A DNA stretch of 64,000 bases from Psychroserpens sp. SPM9 (GTDB lineage Bacteria > Bacteroidota > Bacteroidia > Flavobacteriales > Flavobacteriaceae), in the NCBI RefSeq assembly GCF_025153525.1, contig NZ_JANZNR010000001.1, positions 186,001 to 250,000 on the forward strand, written 5' to 3'. Below the pieces are notes generated by a model. That model saw only the letters and a program-made list of their open reading frames with translations. It was not told where the DNA came from and did not search any database. The stretch's first letter is position 1. The number at the start of each line of letters is the position of its first letter. The position numbers and the translations under genes were made by a program. Positions 9,588-17,679 of this stretch are shown piece by piece.

Positions 9588-10840
9588 TTTTTTATTGTAA
9601 ATTCATCAAAAGTTTTTCCGGTGTACGAGTCAATTCCTTTAAACCTCAACACGTTACCATCAATTAAAATCAACGCAAAACTCGGAATGTGTTCAGCATA
9701 AGCAACAATAGAACCATCTATGCAGTTTTTAGGATCATTAGGATCTGCAGCCCACTTCTTATTGATTTTTCCACCTGCTCCAATGGTAACAGAAACAAAT
9801 CTGCTATCTAAATTTTCATATGCTGTTTCATTCACTCTCAACAAATCAACATCTCCATTTTCGTCATATGGCTTTAAGCGTTCGTAGGTATGTGCGTGTC
9901 CATTCAAGACTAAATCTACCTTGTTGTTGGCAAATATTTTATAGAGGTTTTCAACATGTTGGTAATCTTTTTTATAGGTACAACTTTTGCCATTATGGTG
10001 TAAATAAACCACTATCCAATCAAATTTGCTTTGGTTTTCTTTTAATGTTGCTGTTAACCAAGCGACTTGTTCTTCTACATTATAAAAATCACCATTACTA
10101 GAATCTAATCCAATGAACAATGCGTTAGAATAGTTAAAACTATAGTAATGCTCGTTATTAGGCAATGCCCATTCCTTTTCAAAATTCTTTTCAGGGTCCG
10201 AAAGCCAATCGTGGTTTCCTGCTACTGGGTAGAACGGAATATTTTTAAAAACCTCTTGAAAGGGTTTAAACAAATGGTTATCATAGTTTTTACTTTCACC
10301 TTTAGGATATACGATATCTCCCAATCCTAATCCGAAATCTGGCTTCACTGCTAATTCGGTAATTCTAGTTGCTGGCTCTTTGGCAAAACTACCTTGTTCT
10401 TTTGCTCCAATATCGCCTAATGCATAAAAAGAAAATGCAGTCTTCTTATTATCTGGTGCAGTTGTGAAATGATAATCTTCTCCACTTGCCAATAAATGAC
10501 CGTTTGAGTAAATATTGTAATTGTACGTTGTATAAGGTTTTAAGTTAGTTAGTATAGATTCATTAAACTTATTACCTTCATGGCTGACCAAATTCCCTTT
10601 TACAACAACTTTTTCAGTCGTTCCCTTTTCATTAAACTCAACAAAACAATTTTCAGAAATCGAATCGGTTTTCCAGGTAATGGTTGTAGACGTAGGTCTC
10701 ACCATTTGCAAATAAGGCTCACGAATTAACATTGGCTTTTCACCAAAGGCTTCAATTTTTACAGTTTCGCCAAATTTTTTTACTGATTTACATCCAATTA
10801 ATACAGTAACAACGACTAAAAGCAAAATATTTTTTTTCAT
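9584..10840 (-). CDS. Purple-acid-phosphatase-like metallophosphoesterase lipoprotein
   Basis: A 418-residue calcineurin-like metallophosphoesterase with an N-terminal fibronectin-type domain of purple acid phosphatases (about residues 40-125, REPYLQMVRPTSTTITWKTD). The metal-binding motifs are present in order: LGDIGAK, LGLGDIVYPKG, VAGNHDWLS, VYLHHNGKS and NGHAHTYER. A lipoprotein signal (LLLVVVTVLIGC) places it in the cell envelope. I chose ATG at 10840, one base after the sulfatase stop, over an upstream TTG. It sits between a sulfatase and sugar-processing genes, so it may remove phosphate from a glycan or a sugar. Activity on a sulfate or phosphate ester of the PUL substrate is inference. 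Confidence 0.85.
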   Translation of the reverse strand: MKKNILLLVVVTVLIGCKSVKKFGETVKIEAFGEKPMLIREPYLQMVRPTSTTITWKTDSISENCFVEFNEKGTTEKVVVKGNLVSHEGNKFNESILTNLKPYTTYNYNIYSNGHLLASGEDYHFTTAPDNKKTAFSFYALGDIGAKEQGSFAKEPATRITELAVKPDFGLGLGDIVYPKGESKNYDNHLFKPFQEVFKNIPFYPVAGNHDWLSDPEKNFEKEWALPNNEHYYSFNYSNALFIGLDSSNGDFYNVEEQVAWLTATLKENQSKFDWIVVYLHHNGKSCTYKKDYQHVENLYKIFANNKVDLVLNGHAHTYERLKPYDENGDVDLLRVNETAYENLDSRFVSVTIGAGGKINKKWAADPNDPKNCIDGSIVAYAEHIPSFALILIDGNVLRFKGIDSYTGKTFDEFTIKK

Positions 10841-10841
10841 T

Positions 10842-12323
10842 TTAATTTTTGTTTTCTTGCCCTTCAATATTCTCTTTATAAATTGAGTGTAGTATATTCT
10901 TTAACTCTAAAACCACTGTTTTATATTCTGAATCATTCACTACATTTTCATTTTCTTCTTTATCAATTCTATGGTCATAAAGCATTGACGTAATTAGTGA
11001 ATTATCTTCCGCTTTTATGAATTCGGTGTAACTAAAATCGTTTGTTTTTAGTGTAAAACCATTTCCTTTTTTTATAAAAACATGGTTCTTTCCTTCAGAT
11101 TTTGGATTTTCAAGCACAGAAACCATACTTTTTCCGTCTAATTGTGACGCTGGAATTTCCAAACTACATAATTCTGCTAATGTTGGATAAACATCAACCA
11201 AGGTCACTAAAGCATTGGTTGTTCCTTTTACTTCGGAAAGCGGATTATATATAATCATTGGTACTTGCGTCGATGTATTGTAACTTGTGAATTTTGCCCA
11301 TTGGGTATGTTCTTGCAAATTATAACCATGGTCAGAAACAAAAACCACAATGGTATTTTTATCTAATCCGGCCGCTTTTAATGCGTTTAAAATCTTTCCT
11401 ATCAGTGCGTCGGTATAACTAACGGTTGCATAATAGCCGTGAATTAAATCAATAGCTATAGAATCATTCACTTGACCTTGCTTTGGTATGTTAGAATACA
11501 TTCGCATCTCTGGCCAATTGCTAATGCTTATTTTTGGTGCATTCTTCGGAATATAATTGTAGTTTTCGGGTTGCTTGATTTGGCTTCTATCATATAAATC
11601 CCAATATTGTTTTGGCGCATTAAATGGTAAGTGAGGCGCAATAAAACCTGCAGTTAAAAAGAAAGGTTTGTCTGAATCTTTTAGCTTATTAATATCTCTT
11701 ATCACCTTTTCGGTCATTAAACCATCAATGTAAATGGAATCGTTCACATCGGCACTTTCATAAGCAGGACCAGTATTTGTCGCTTTATATTCGGCAATAT
11801 TTTCTGGTAGCTGATAATCTTTCCAAAGGGATTGCCAATAATCTGTTGGTGCTAAGCCTTGATTATTATTATCAAAGGCATAAGGTCTGTAAATGGCATC
11901 CCAATCGTTTTCTCGGTCATCTAAATGATGATAAATTTTACCGTTGGAAATCGTCGTATATCCGTTTTGTTTAAATAACTGCGGAAGCGTAACAGCATCA
12001 GGTGTTTCTTTTTCTACAAAAGTGTTATAGTTCAAAAATCGGTTTTTTGTGGGCAACATTCCTGTAAGCATACTAGCACGTGAAGCGCCACAAACAGGGA
12101 CATTACAATAGGCATTGTTAAACTGCACACCCTTTTCTGCCAAGGCATCAATATTGGGTGAAATGATTTGCGATTGACCATAGCTTGACAATTCTGGACG
12201 TAAATCATCCATATACAACAATAAAATATTGGGTTTTGAAGCCTTATCAACATTTGACGGTTCCTCTTTACAAGAAACAAATAATACTAATAGCCCTAAA
12301 ATGATTAATCGCTTAAATGACAT
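10842..12323 (-). CDS. Sulfatase, iduronate-2-sulfatase-like, Cys-type (lipoprotein)
   Basis: Type I formylglycine sulfatase of 493 residues. The metal site opens LLLYMDDLRPELSSYG, the modification motif is CGASR with the Cys at residue 78 followed by ASMLTG, and later motifs include GKIYHH, PFFLTAGFIAPHLPFNAP and VVFVSDHGYNLQEHTQWAK. These are characteristic of iduronate-2-sulfatase-like members of SulfAtlas family S1 (probably S1_7). The lipoprotein leader ends FVSC and is followed by KEE, a possible surface-sorting signal. It is the first gene of the operon running to 7657, and its promoter carries the PUL motif. The Cys must be converted to formylglycine, presumably by the FGE at 36870. 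The exact sulfate ester is unknown. Confidence 0.92.
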   Translation of the reverse strand: MSFKRLIILGLLVLFVSCKEEPSNVDKASKPNILLLYMDDLRPELSSYGQSQIISPNIDALAEKGVQFNNAYCNVPVCGASRASMLTGMLPTKNRFLNYNTFVEKETPDAVTLPQLFKQNGYTTISNGKIYHHLDDRENDWDAIYRPYAFDNNNQGLAPTDYWQSLWKDYQLPENIAEYKATNTGPAYESADVNDSIYIDGLMTEKVIRDINKLKDSDKPFFLTAGFIAPHLPFNAPKQYWDLYDRSQIKQPENYNYIPKNAPKISISNWPEMRMYSNIPKQGQVNDSIAIDLIHGYYATVSYTDALIGKILNALKAAGLDKNTIVVFVSDHGYNLQEHTQWAKFTSYNTSTQVPMIIYNPLSEVKGTTNALVTLVDVYPTLAELCSLEIPASQLDGKSMVSVLENPKSEGKNHVFIKKGNGFTLKTNDFSYTEFIKAEDNSLITSMLYDHRIDKEENENVVNDSEYKTVVLELKNILHSIYKENIEGQENKN

Positions 12324-12347
12324 TTTAAAAATTCAGATTCTTTTTTA

Positions 12348-12390
12348 CAAAATTACATCTAACTTCAAAAGTTTTGGTTTCATAATTGTC
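12348..12390 (-). promoter_or_regulatory. Promoter with PUL motif for the sulfatase-phosphatase operon
   Basis: Minus strand: GACAATTATGAAACC (12390-12376) and a perfect -7 element TAATTTTG (12355-12348). The gap from GACAATTA to the -7 box is 27 nt, identical to the promoter at 7571-7613. No -33 TTTG is at the normal distance. The sulfatase ATG is 24 nt downstream. Confidence 0.65.
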
Positions 12391-12408
12391 AATACAATTC
12401 CAACAACG

Positions 12409-12472
12409 GACAATTATTATACCTAATCGGTCTACCATGCAACCTTAAAAGGTTGAAATACGAATACATTTG
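12409..12472 (+). promoter_or_regulatory. Promoter with PUL motif and palindrome for the G8/beta-helix gene
   Basis: Plus strand: GACAATTATTATACC at 12409-12423, a perfect 16-bp palindrome CAACCTTAAAAGGTTG at 12440-12455, and a perfect -7 element TACATTTG at 12465-12472. The ATG is at 12492. The motif is in divergent orientation to the copy at 12376-12390, so each gene of the divergent pair has its own copy. Confidence 0.6.
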
Positions 12473-12491
12473 TTTTAGTAAAAAAATCAAT

Positions 12492-15400
12492 ATGAAAAAT
12501 TTATACTCCAAAATTTTAATACTTACTTCAGTAGCTATTTTGTCTGTTTCCTTTGCATCTGCACAAATGGACATGATGAATGCCTTGCCGTCAAATCTAG
12601 CCACACATACAGCTGTACAAAATGGGGATTGGTTTAGTGCTTCAACTTGGGATGCTAATACTGTCCCATCGACAGGCGCCATAGTTTACATTCCAAATGG
12701 TATAACTGTAAATTATGAAGGTACTTCTGGCGACCATATTTTTGCTATACGTGTTGATGGAAATTTCAATATGACACAAACCAACTCAGGTTCGACTACT
12801 CGTATTAAGTTTGATACATTTTTTGCAATGAGTTCGTCTTACGTAAAGATTCTTGCTAACAATTCAACCGACGGAAACATCATAGTCAATATTGAACCTT
12901 TTGACATTGAAGCGTATCGCTCTGGTGCTAACATCTGGTCTGCAGCTGCTTTAAATCATTTTAGAGATAATGGTGTGGTAACATTTAAAACCAGAACAGG
13001 ACAAGGTGATGACAGATATAATACCTATCAAGAAGCCATTAATGGTGATTTTCAAATTGTAGAAAGTGGTGCAACTAACATTGATGATGGTAAGGGTATT
13101 TTAGGACGATATAATTGGGATCCAACACAATTAAGTTTGGGTATGGTTACAATGGGACAATTGGAAATCATTGGCCAAGAAAAATTAAACATGGTAAAAC
13201 TCGCTGCAGATGCCAGCTCTGGTCAAAGCAGCATTCAAGTAGCTCAAATTCCTACAGGTTGGGAAACAGGTGACGATATCATCATTACGAGTGGTGGCAA
13301 TGCTTCGACCTCTAACAATGGTGAGGACGAAGCTATTATTCAAAGTATTTCTGGAACCACCATAAACCTAGAATCCAACCTCTCAAGAAATCATGAAGGC
13401 AGACCTTCTGAAGGTTTACACTGCTATGTTGGTAATTTAACCAGAAACATAGTTTTTAAATCGCCTTCAACAACGATAGTAAGTCGCAGAGGACATATTA
13501 TGGCCATGCATAATGACACCAATGTTCAGATTAAAAATGCACAGTTTTTACGATTAGGACGTACTGACAAATCAAAATTATTAGATGATTTTGTTTGGAA
13601 CAATTGGTTAGAACCAAAAGTATTTACCTCTAAAATTTCAGCTTTAGGACAAGAATGTGCCGAGATGAGAGCCATTCCAGAAAATGAAATGACCAATCCT
13701 AGAGGACGCTATTCCATTCACTTGCACAAATTAGGAACAGCCTTTGGAGCTAATATGGCTCAAGTGACAGGCAATGTAGTTTGGGATAATCCTGGATGGG
13801 CCATTACGCATCACGATTCTCATGCAAACGTCTCACAAAATGTGGTTTACAATGTGGTTGGTGCTGGAATTGTTTCCGAAACTGGTAGCGAAACTGGCAC
13901 TTGGGACAATAACCTTGTGGTAAATGTTTCACAAGGCCATACAACAGATCCTTACACTGCTTCATTACACCATGATGATTATTTGTTCTCTGGAGAAGGC
14001 TTAGCCATGAAAGGACGTGCCGTTTTATGTAGAAATAATGTTATTGCAAACGTTGTACGCGGTGTTGGTGTCATTAACATGAATAATTCTACAAAAAATT
14101 TAGACCGATTAGATGCACAGGCTTTAGCTACAACACGACCAGGTTATGAGGTTGATAATTTTCCATTGAGCGTTAATGGTTATAGCAAGGAAGAAGATGG
14201 TGTTTTGCCTGTTGAAGCGGCCTTAATAATGGAAAACACAACAGTTATTGATGCTAACTTCGGATTGCGCTCTATTGAAAGAGATATGGGTGTAAACAGT
14301 GAAACACGTTCTATTTTTGATGGTTTTAAGGCTTGGGGAGTAAGAAATGGCATCCGAATTACATATCAAGCAGACTACTCCTTTAAAGATGTTTATATTT
14401 CTGGAGATAACCCAAATAGCGCAGTTGGAATCGATATGTGGAAACATTCGCACAACCAAACTTTTGAAGGTTTAAAACTCGTAGATTTAAATTACGGCAT
14501 TCAAGTCTCAAAAACTGTTTTAAGCAATAGCGAAGAACCAAAAACAAGAAACAATGGGTTTACTCCTTGGGTTTTTGTAGACCTAGAGACCAATAACGTT
14601 AATGAATTATACCAAATAGTTGTTGACAACCCTAGCTTGGATCCAAGTTTTAACTATACAGAACATACGGACAATACGATTCATTTAAGCTCAGCAGATA
14701 TTACTTCTAGGCCAACCACATTTACCATTTTAGATGACTCCACATTGGAGGTCGATTATTCTGAAACTGGTGAAGATGCTTTGCGTTTTGAAGTTGATGG
14801 CGTTATTACCGACGACTTTGGAAGTTATGATATGGGCATCCAGCAAGCCTTGGCTCAAGGTAATTTAAGAGAAGGGTATCCAAAACGCATTTATCAATTT
14901 GCGTCTCATGCCAAATTTGAAGAATACTTACAAAACAATGGTGTCTATAAAGATGAAAATGATAATGACCAGTTATACTTCATCCTTAATGAAAGTTTGC
15001 CTAACCGACGTACATTTGAATACACAACCTTCCCTGTTCGAGTAAAAATCATGAATGCACCAAGTTCAGGTGTGTTTGCTAACCCGCAGGTTGAAAGCGC
15101 TACAGCTCTTGCACCAAAAAACCAACTTATAAGTCGACTAGCCACAGTTTCACAAAGCACAACGAGAAGCAATTTAAGCTATGACGATGGTACACATGCT
15201 ACAGCGACCATTACTTTAGAAGCCGAAAAAGCTGTAGATGGTAACAACAACGGTCGTATTAATGCACAATATTACCAAAGAGGTTTAGTGCCTGTTGGCA
15301 GTTTTTCGCACACGCAAAATTCAATAGAGCCTTACTACGATTTAGATTTTGGCGAACTTAAAACCATTGACTATTTTGATATTTGGAATACCGTTGAAAT

Positions 15401-15932
15401 CAATGGTTCTGATCTAGAAACACCATCAAACCACTTTAAGAATTTCTCAGTATTTATTTCAGATACACCTTTTACAGGAACAACATTTGCAGAATCTCAA
15501 GCCCAAGCGGATTATGAGTATGTAAAGAATTCAACTCCAACTTTAAAATTCTCTCAAAACAACTTAAATGCCGTAGGTCGCTATATGCGCATACATTCCT
15601 ATCACACAGGCAACATTAAAATAAAGCTAGCTGAAATTGAAGTCATAGGAAGAACCTACGAAGAAACTTTATCTACAGAAAATCCAGTAGAGGAAACATC
15701 TATTAAAGTATATCCAAATCCAACAGATGGATTCGTTACTATCAAATTAAATAAAACTTACTCTGATGTTACGATTGATGTCATCAACATTTTAGGGCAA
15801 CGTATATCATCAAATACATACGAATCTCTTGATACAACACAAATAGCTGTTGGAAAACAGTCAGGAATCTATTTTGTACAAATTAGAGGTGGCAAGGATT
15901 TAAACCTTACAAAGAAGATTATTAAGCAGTAG
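12492..15932 (+). CDS. Secreted G8-domain/parallel beta-helix protein, CEMIP-like, T9SS-sorted
   Basis: A 1146-residue protein. I used the ATG at 12492 because it starts a clean signal peptide (KNLYSKILILTSVAILSVS... ending ASAQ) and lies downstream of the -7 box; an upstream TTG would not. Domain order: G8 domain (about 30-170, NGDWFSASTWDANTVP); right-handed parallel beta-helix (about 200-720); discoidin F5/8C-like module (about 900-1055, KAVDGNNNGRINAQYYQRG and GRYMRIHSYHTGN); type A T9SS sorting domain (VYPNPTDGFVTI to KKIIKQ). Around residues 403-460, GRYSIHLHKLG, WAITHHDSHANVSQNVVYNV and SETGSETGTWDNNLV resemble the RYPxHFHxxG, VTIHG and EDGxExxN motifs of animal CEMIP/TMEM2 hyaluronan depolymerases. 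It may be a surface depolymerase or lyase for the PUL glycan. Enzymatic activity is inferred, not shown. Confidence 0.85.
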   Translation: MKNLYSKILILTSVAILSVSFASAQMDMMNALPSNLATHTAVQNGDWFSASTWDANTVPSTGAIVYIPNGITVNYEGTSGDHIFAIRVDGNFNMTQTNSGSTTRIKFDTFFAMSSSYVKILANNSTDGNIIVNIEPFDIEAYRSGANIWSAAALNHFRDNGVVTFKTRTGQGDDRYNTYQEAINGDFQIVESGATNIDDGKGILGRYNWDPTQLSLGMVTMGQLEIIGQEKLNMVKLAADASSGQSSIQVAQIPTGWETGDDIIITSGGNASTSNNGEDEAIIQSISGTTINLESNLSRNHEGRPSEGLHCYVGNLTRNIVFKSPSTTIVSRRGHIMAMHNDTNVQIKNAQFLRLGRTDKSKLLDDFVWNNWLEPKVFTSKISALGQECAEMRAIPENEMTNPRGRYSIHLHKLGTAFGANMAQVTGNVVWDNPGWAITHHDSHANVSQNVVYNVVGAGIVSETGSETGTWDNNLVVNVSQGHTTDPYTASLHHDDYLFSGEGLAMKGRAVLCRNNVIANVVRGVGVINMNNSTKNLDRLDAQALATTRPGYEVDNFPLSVNGYSKEEDGVLPVEAALIMENTTVIDANFGLRSIERDMGVNSETRSIFDGFKAWGVRNGIRITYQADYSFKDVYISGDNPNSAVGIDMWKHSHNQTFEGLKLVDLNYGIQVSKTVLSNSEEPKTRNNGFTPWVFVDLETNNVNELYQIVVDNPSLDPSFNYTEHTDNTIHLSSADITSRPTTFTILDDSTLEVDYSETGEDALRFEVDGVITDDFGSYDMGIQQALAQGNLREGYPKRIYQFASHAKFEEYLQNNGVYKDENDNDQLYFILNESLPNRRTFEYTTFPVRVKIMNAPSSGVFANPQVESATALAPKNQLISRLATVSQSTTRSNLSYDDGTHATATITLEAEKAVDGNNNGRINAQYYQRGLVPVGSFSHTQNSIEPYYDLDFGELKTIDYFDIWNTVEINGSDLETPSNHFKNFSVFISDTPFTGTTFAESQAQADYEYVKNSTPTLKFSQNNLNAVGRYMRIHSYHTGNIKIKLAEIEVIGRTYEETLSTENPVEETSIKVYPNPTDGFVTIKLNKTYSDVTIDVINILGQRISSNTYESLDTTQIAVGKQSGIYFVQIRGGKDLNLTKKIIKQ

Positions 15933-15942
15933 TTAGTCAAAT

Positions 15943-15983
15943 AAAAAAAGCCTGTAGCGCGTATACGTTACAGGCTTTTTTTT
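15943..15983. terminator. Bidirectional intrinsic terminator between convergent genes
   Basis: A-run, then GCCTGTAGCG, loop CGTATA, CGTTACAGGC and a T-run. The stem has about 10 bp with one G-T pair and is flanked by A7 and T8. It serves both the G8 gene (plus) and the sulfatase operon ending at 15997 (minus). Confidence 0.9.
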
Positions 15984-15996
15984 ATTCGAACTTATC

Positions 15997-17679
15997 TTAT
16001 AATTGTTGTGTAACAATAGTGCTTTCTTTATAGCCTATGCGCTCTGCCATAGTGTACAAATACTGCCCTTTTCTAACCTTAAAAGGTTTACTGTATAGTT
16101 GCCAACCACTATCAAAATTAACATCATTTAAGGCTTTATCTGAAACGATATAAGCAATGGAAGCTCCTTTGGTTTGTGTTGATAGCGAAACCTTTTCGTC
16201 TTCAATAACCATTTCAACTGCATTTGTTGTAGGTTGCTCAAGGTTAGGCCACATACTTCTAATCATTTCTACTTCAGGCTGTAGTGCTCTATCTTCAAAA
16301 CGGTTTTCTCTAAACTCAGTTAATAGGTTGCGTCCTTTTTCTAATTCTGATTTATAATCTAAATTTTCAGCTAAATTAGTAAGATTGTGAGGGTCCGTTT
16401 TTCTATTGTATAGTTCTTCTTTCGGTTTATCACTAAACCATTCTAGTTGTGTTGCATTGAGTTTTCTTGCATCACGAAGTTGAAGTATTTCAGCCATCAT
16501 GGGTACTTGCTTTCTGTAACCAACATCTTTATACCACATTTTATCAGGAAAATCATTTTGGATGTAGATAAAATCATCGAAATAAACGGTTCGGGAACGG
16601 TCTGTAAATTCATCAAAACGATCTGAAGTACCAAAAGCAGCTGCTCTTTTTTGATTTAGGTTTTCACCTAAAAATGGTTTGCCTTGAAGATGCTCTGGTA
16701 TGTCCACACCAGCAAGATGTAATACCGTTGGTGCCAAATCTACAAATGATACCATAGCACTACTGCGTCCTTTTTTACCATCAATTCCTTTGATCATGAA
16801 TGGTACATGCAATCCACTTTCATAAAGCTCCCGCTTTTGCCTTGGCAATGGTCCACCATGATCGCTGTAGAAAAATATAATAGTGTTATCGTAAAGCCCA
16901 TCTGCTTTAAGTTCTGCGATTAACTTTCCAACTTGCTTATCTAACAATTCTATATTACTGTAAACTCTTGCTATATCCTTTCTTGAAGTTTCTGTATCTT
17001 GATAATATGGTGGCACAGGCACTGTTGATGGCTCTACAGTTAACGGTTTGTCGTCATTTTTCCAGATTTTACTTTCGTGAGTCACATCAAAATTAAATAC
17101 TGAAAAGAAAGGTTGTCCGTCTTTTCTATTTCGCCAATGTGCATTATTATTATTTTGATCCCAGGCTGTAACTGGTGCCGCAAATTGGTAGTCGGTTTTT
17201 TTATTATTTGTTGTGAAGTAACCGTCATTACGAAGGTATTCCGTAAAGCATTTTACATTTTCTGGGATGACTGCGCTGTATTGTATCACTTCTTCTCCTT
17301 CCAAATCAAAACGATTGGTATCTGTTTTGTATTCGCGCTTTCCCCAAGATTGTATATCCAGACCTGTTCGCATGTGCATAGTGCCAATGCTTGTTGGGTA
17401 CATTCCTGTTATAATGGACGAACGACTTGGGCCACAAACGCCAACCACAGAAAAAGCATTATCATACACAACACTTTCTTTTGCCAATGCATCCAAATTT
17501 GGGGTTTTAGCGGTAGTGTCACCGTAAAATGATAACATCGGACTAATATCTTCGCAAACCACCCAAAGGATGTTAGGTTGTGATTTTGAAGCCGAACTTG
17601 AATCTGAAGTTGATTGCGAATTTGGTGTCGAATTGCACGACATTAAAATAAGAGCAAAAAGTGCTAATAATCTATTCAT
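15997..17679 (-). CDS. Sulfatase, S1_8-like, Cys-type (lipoprotein)
   Basis: Formylglycine sulfatase of 560 residues. Motifs: ILWVVCEDISPMLSFYGD (metal site), CGPSR with the Cys at residue 82 followed by SSIITGMYPTSIG, FSVFNFDVTHES, and IIFFYSDHGGPLPRQKRELY. The CEDISP and MYPTSIGTMHMRT blocks resemble heparan N-sulfatase-like members (tentatively S1_8). The lipoprotein leader ends LILMSC and is followed by a Ser/Thr-rich linker of about 20 residues. The C-terminal 80 residues (about 480-560) form an extra beta domain with a chitobiase/Fn3-like look. Its ATG overlaps the GH10 stop (TAATG), so translation is coupled. Substrate linkage unknown. Confidence 0.9.
   Translation of the reverse strand: MNRLLALFALILMSCNSTPNSQSTSDSSSASKSQPNILWVVCEDISPMLSFYGDTTAKTPNLDALAKESVVYDNAFSVVGVCGPSRSSIITGMYPTSIGTMHMRTGLDIQSWGKREYKTDTNRFDLEGEEVIQYSAVIPENVKCFTEYLRNDGYFTTNNKKTDYQFAAPVTAWDQNNNNAHWRNRKDGQPFFSVFNFDVTHESKIWKNDDKPLTVEPSTVPVPPYYQDTETSRKDIARVYSNIELLDKQVGKLIAELKADGLYDNTIIFFYSDHGGPLPRQKRELYESGLHVPFMIKGIDGKKGRSSAMVSFVDLAPTVLHLAGVDIPEHLQGKPFLGENLNQKRAAAFGTSDRFDEFTDRSRTVYFDDFIYIQNDFPDKMWYKDVGYRKQVPMMAEILQLRDARKLNATQLEWFSDKPKEELYNRKTDPHNLTNLAENLDYKSELEKGRNLLTEFRENRFEDRALQPEVEMIRSMWPNLEQPTTNAVEMVIEDEKVSLSTQTKGASIAYIVSDKALNDVNFDSGWQLYSKPFKVRKGQYLYTMAERIGYKESTIVTQQL

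Noticed and set aside
12376-12423. TTGACA in the PUL motif read as an E. coli-like -35 element
   Set aside because: Bacteroidetes promoters use TTTG/TAnnTTTG, the spacing to the -7 box is 27 bp rather than about 18, and a longer shared sequence (to ACC) lies outside a -35 box.
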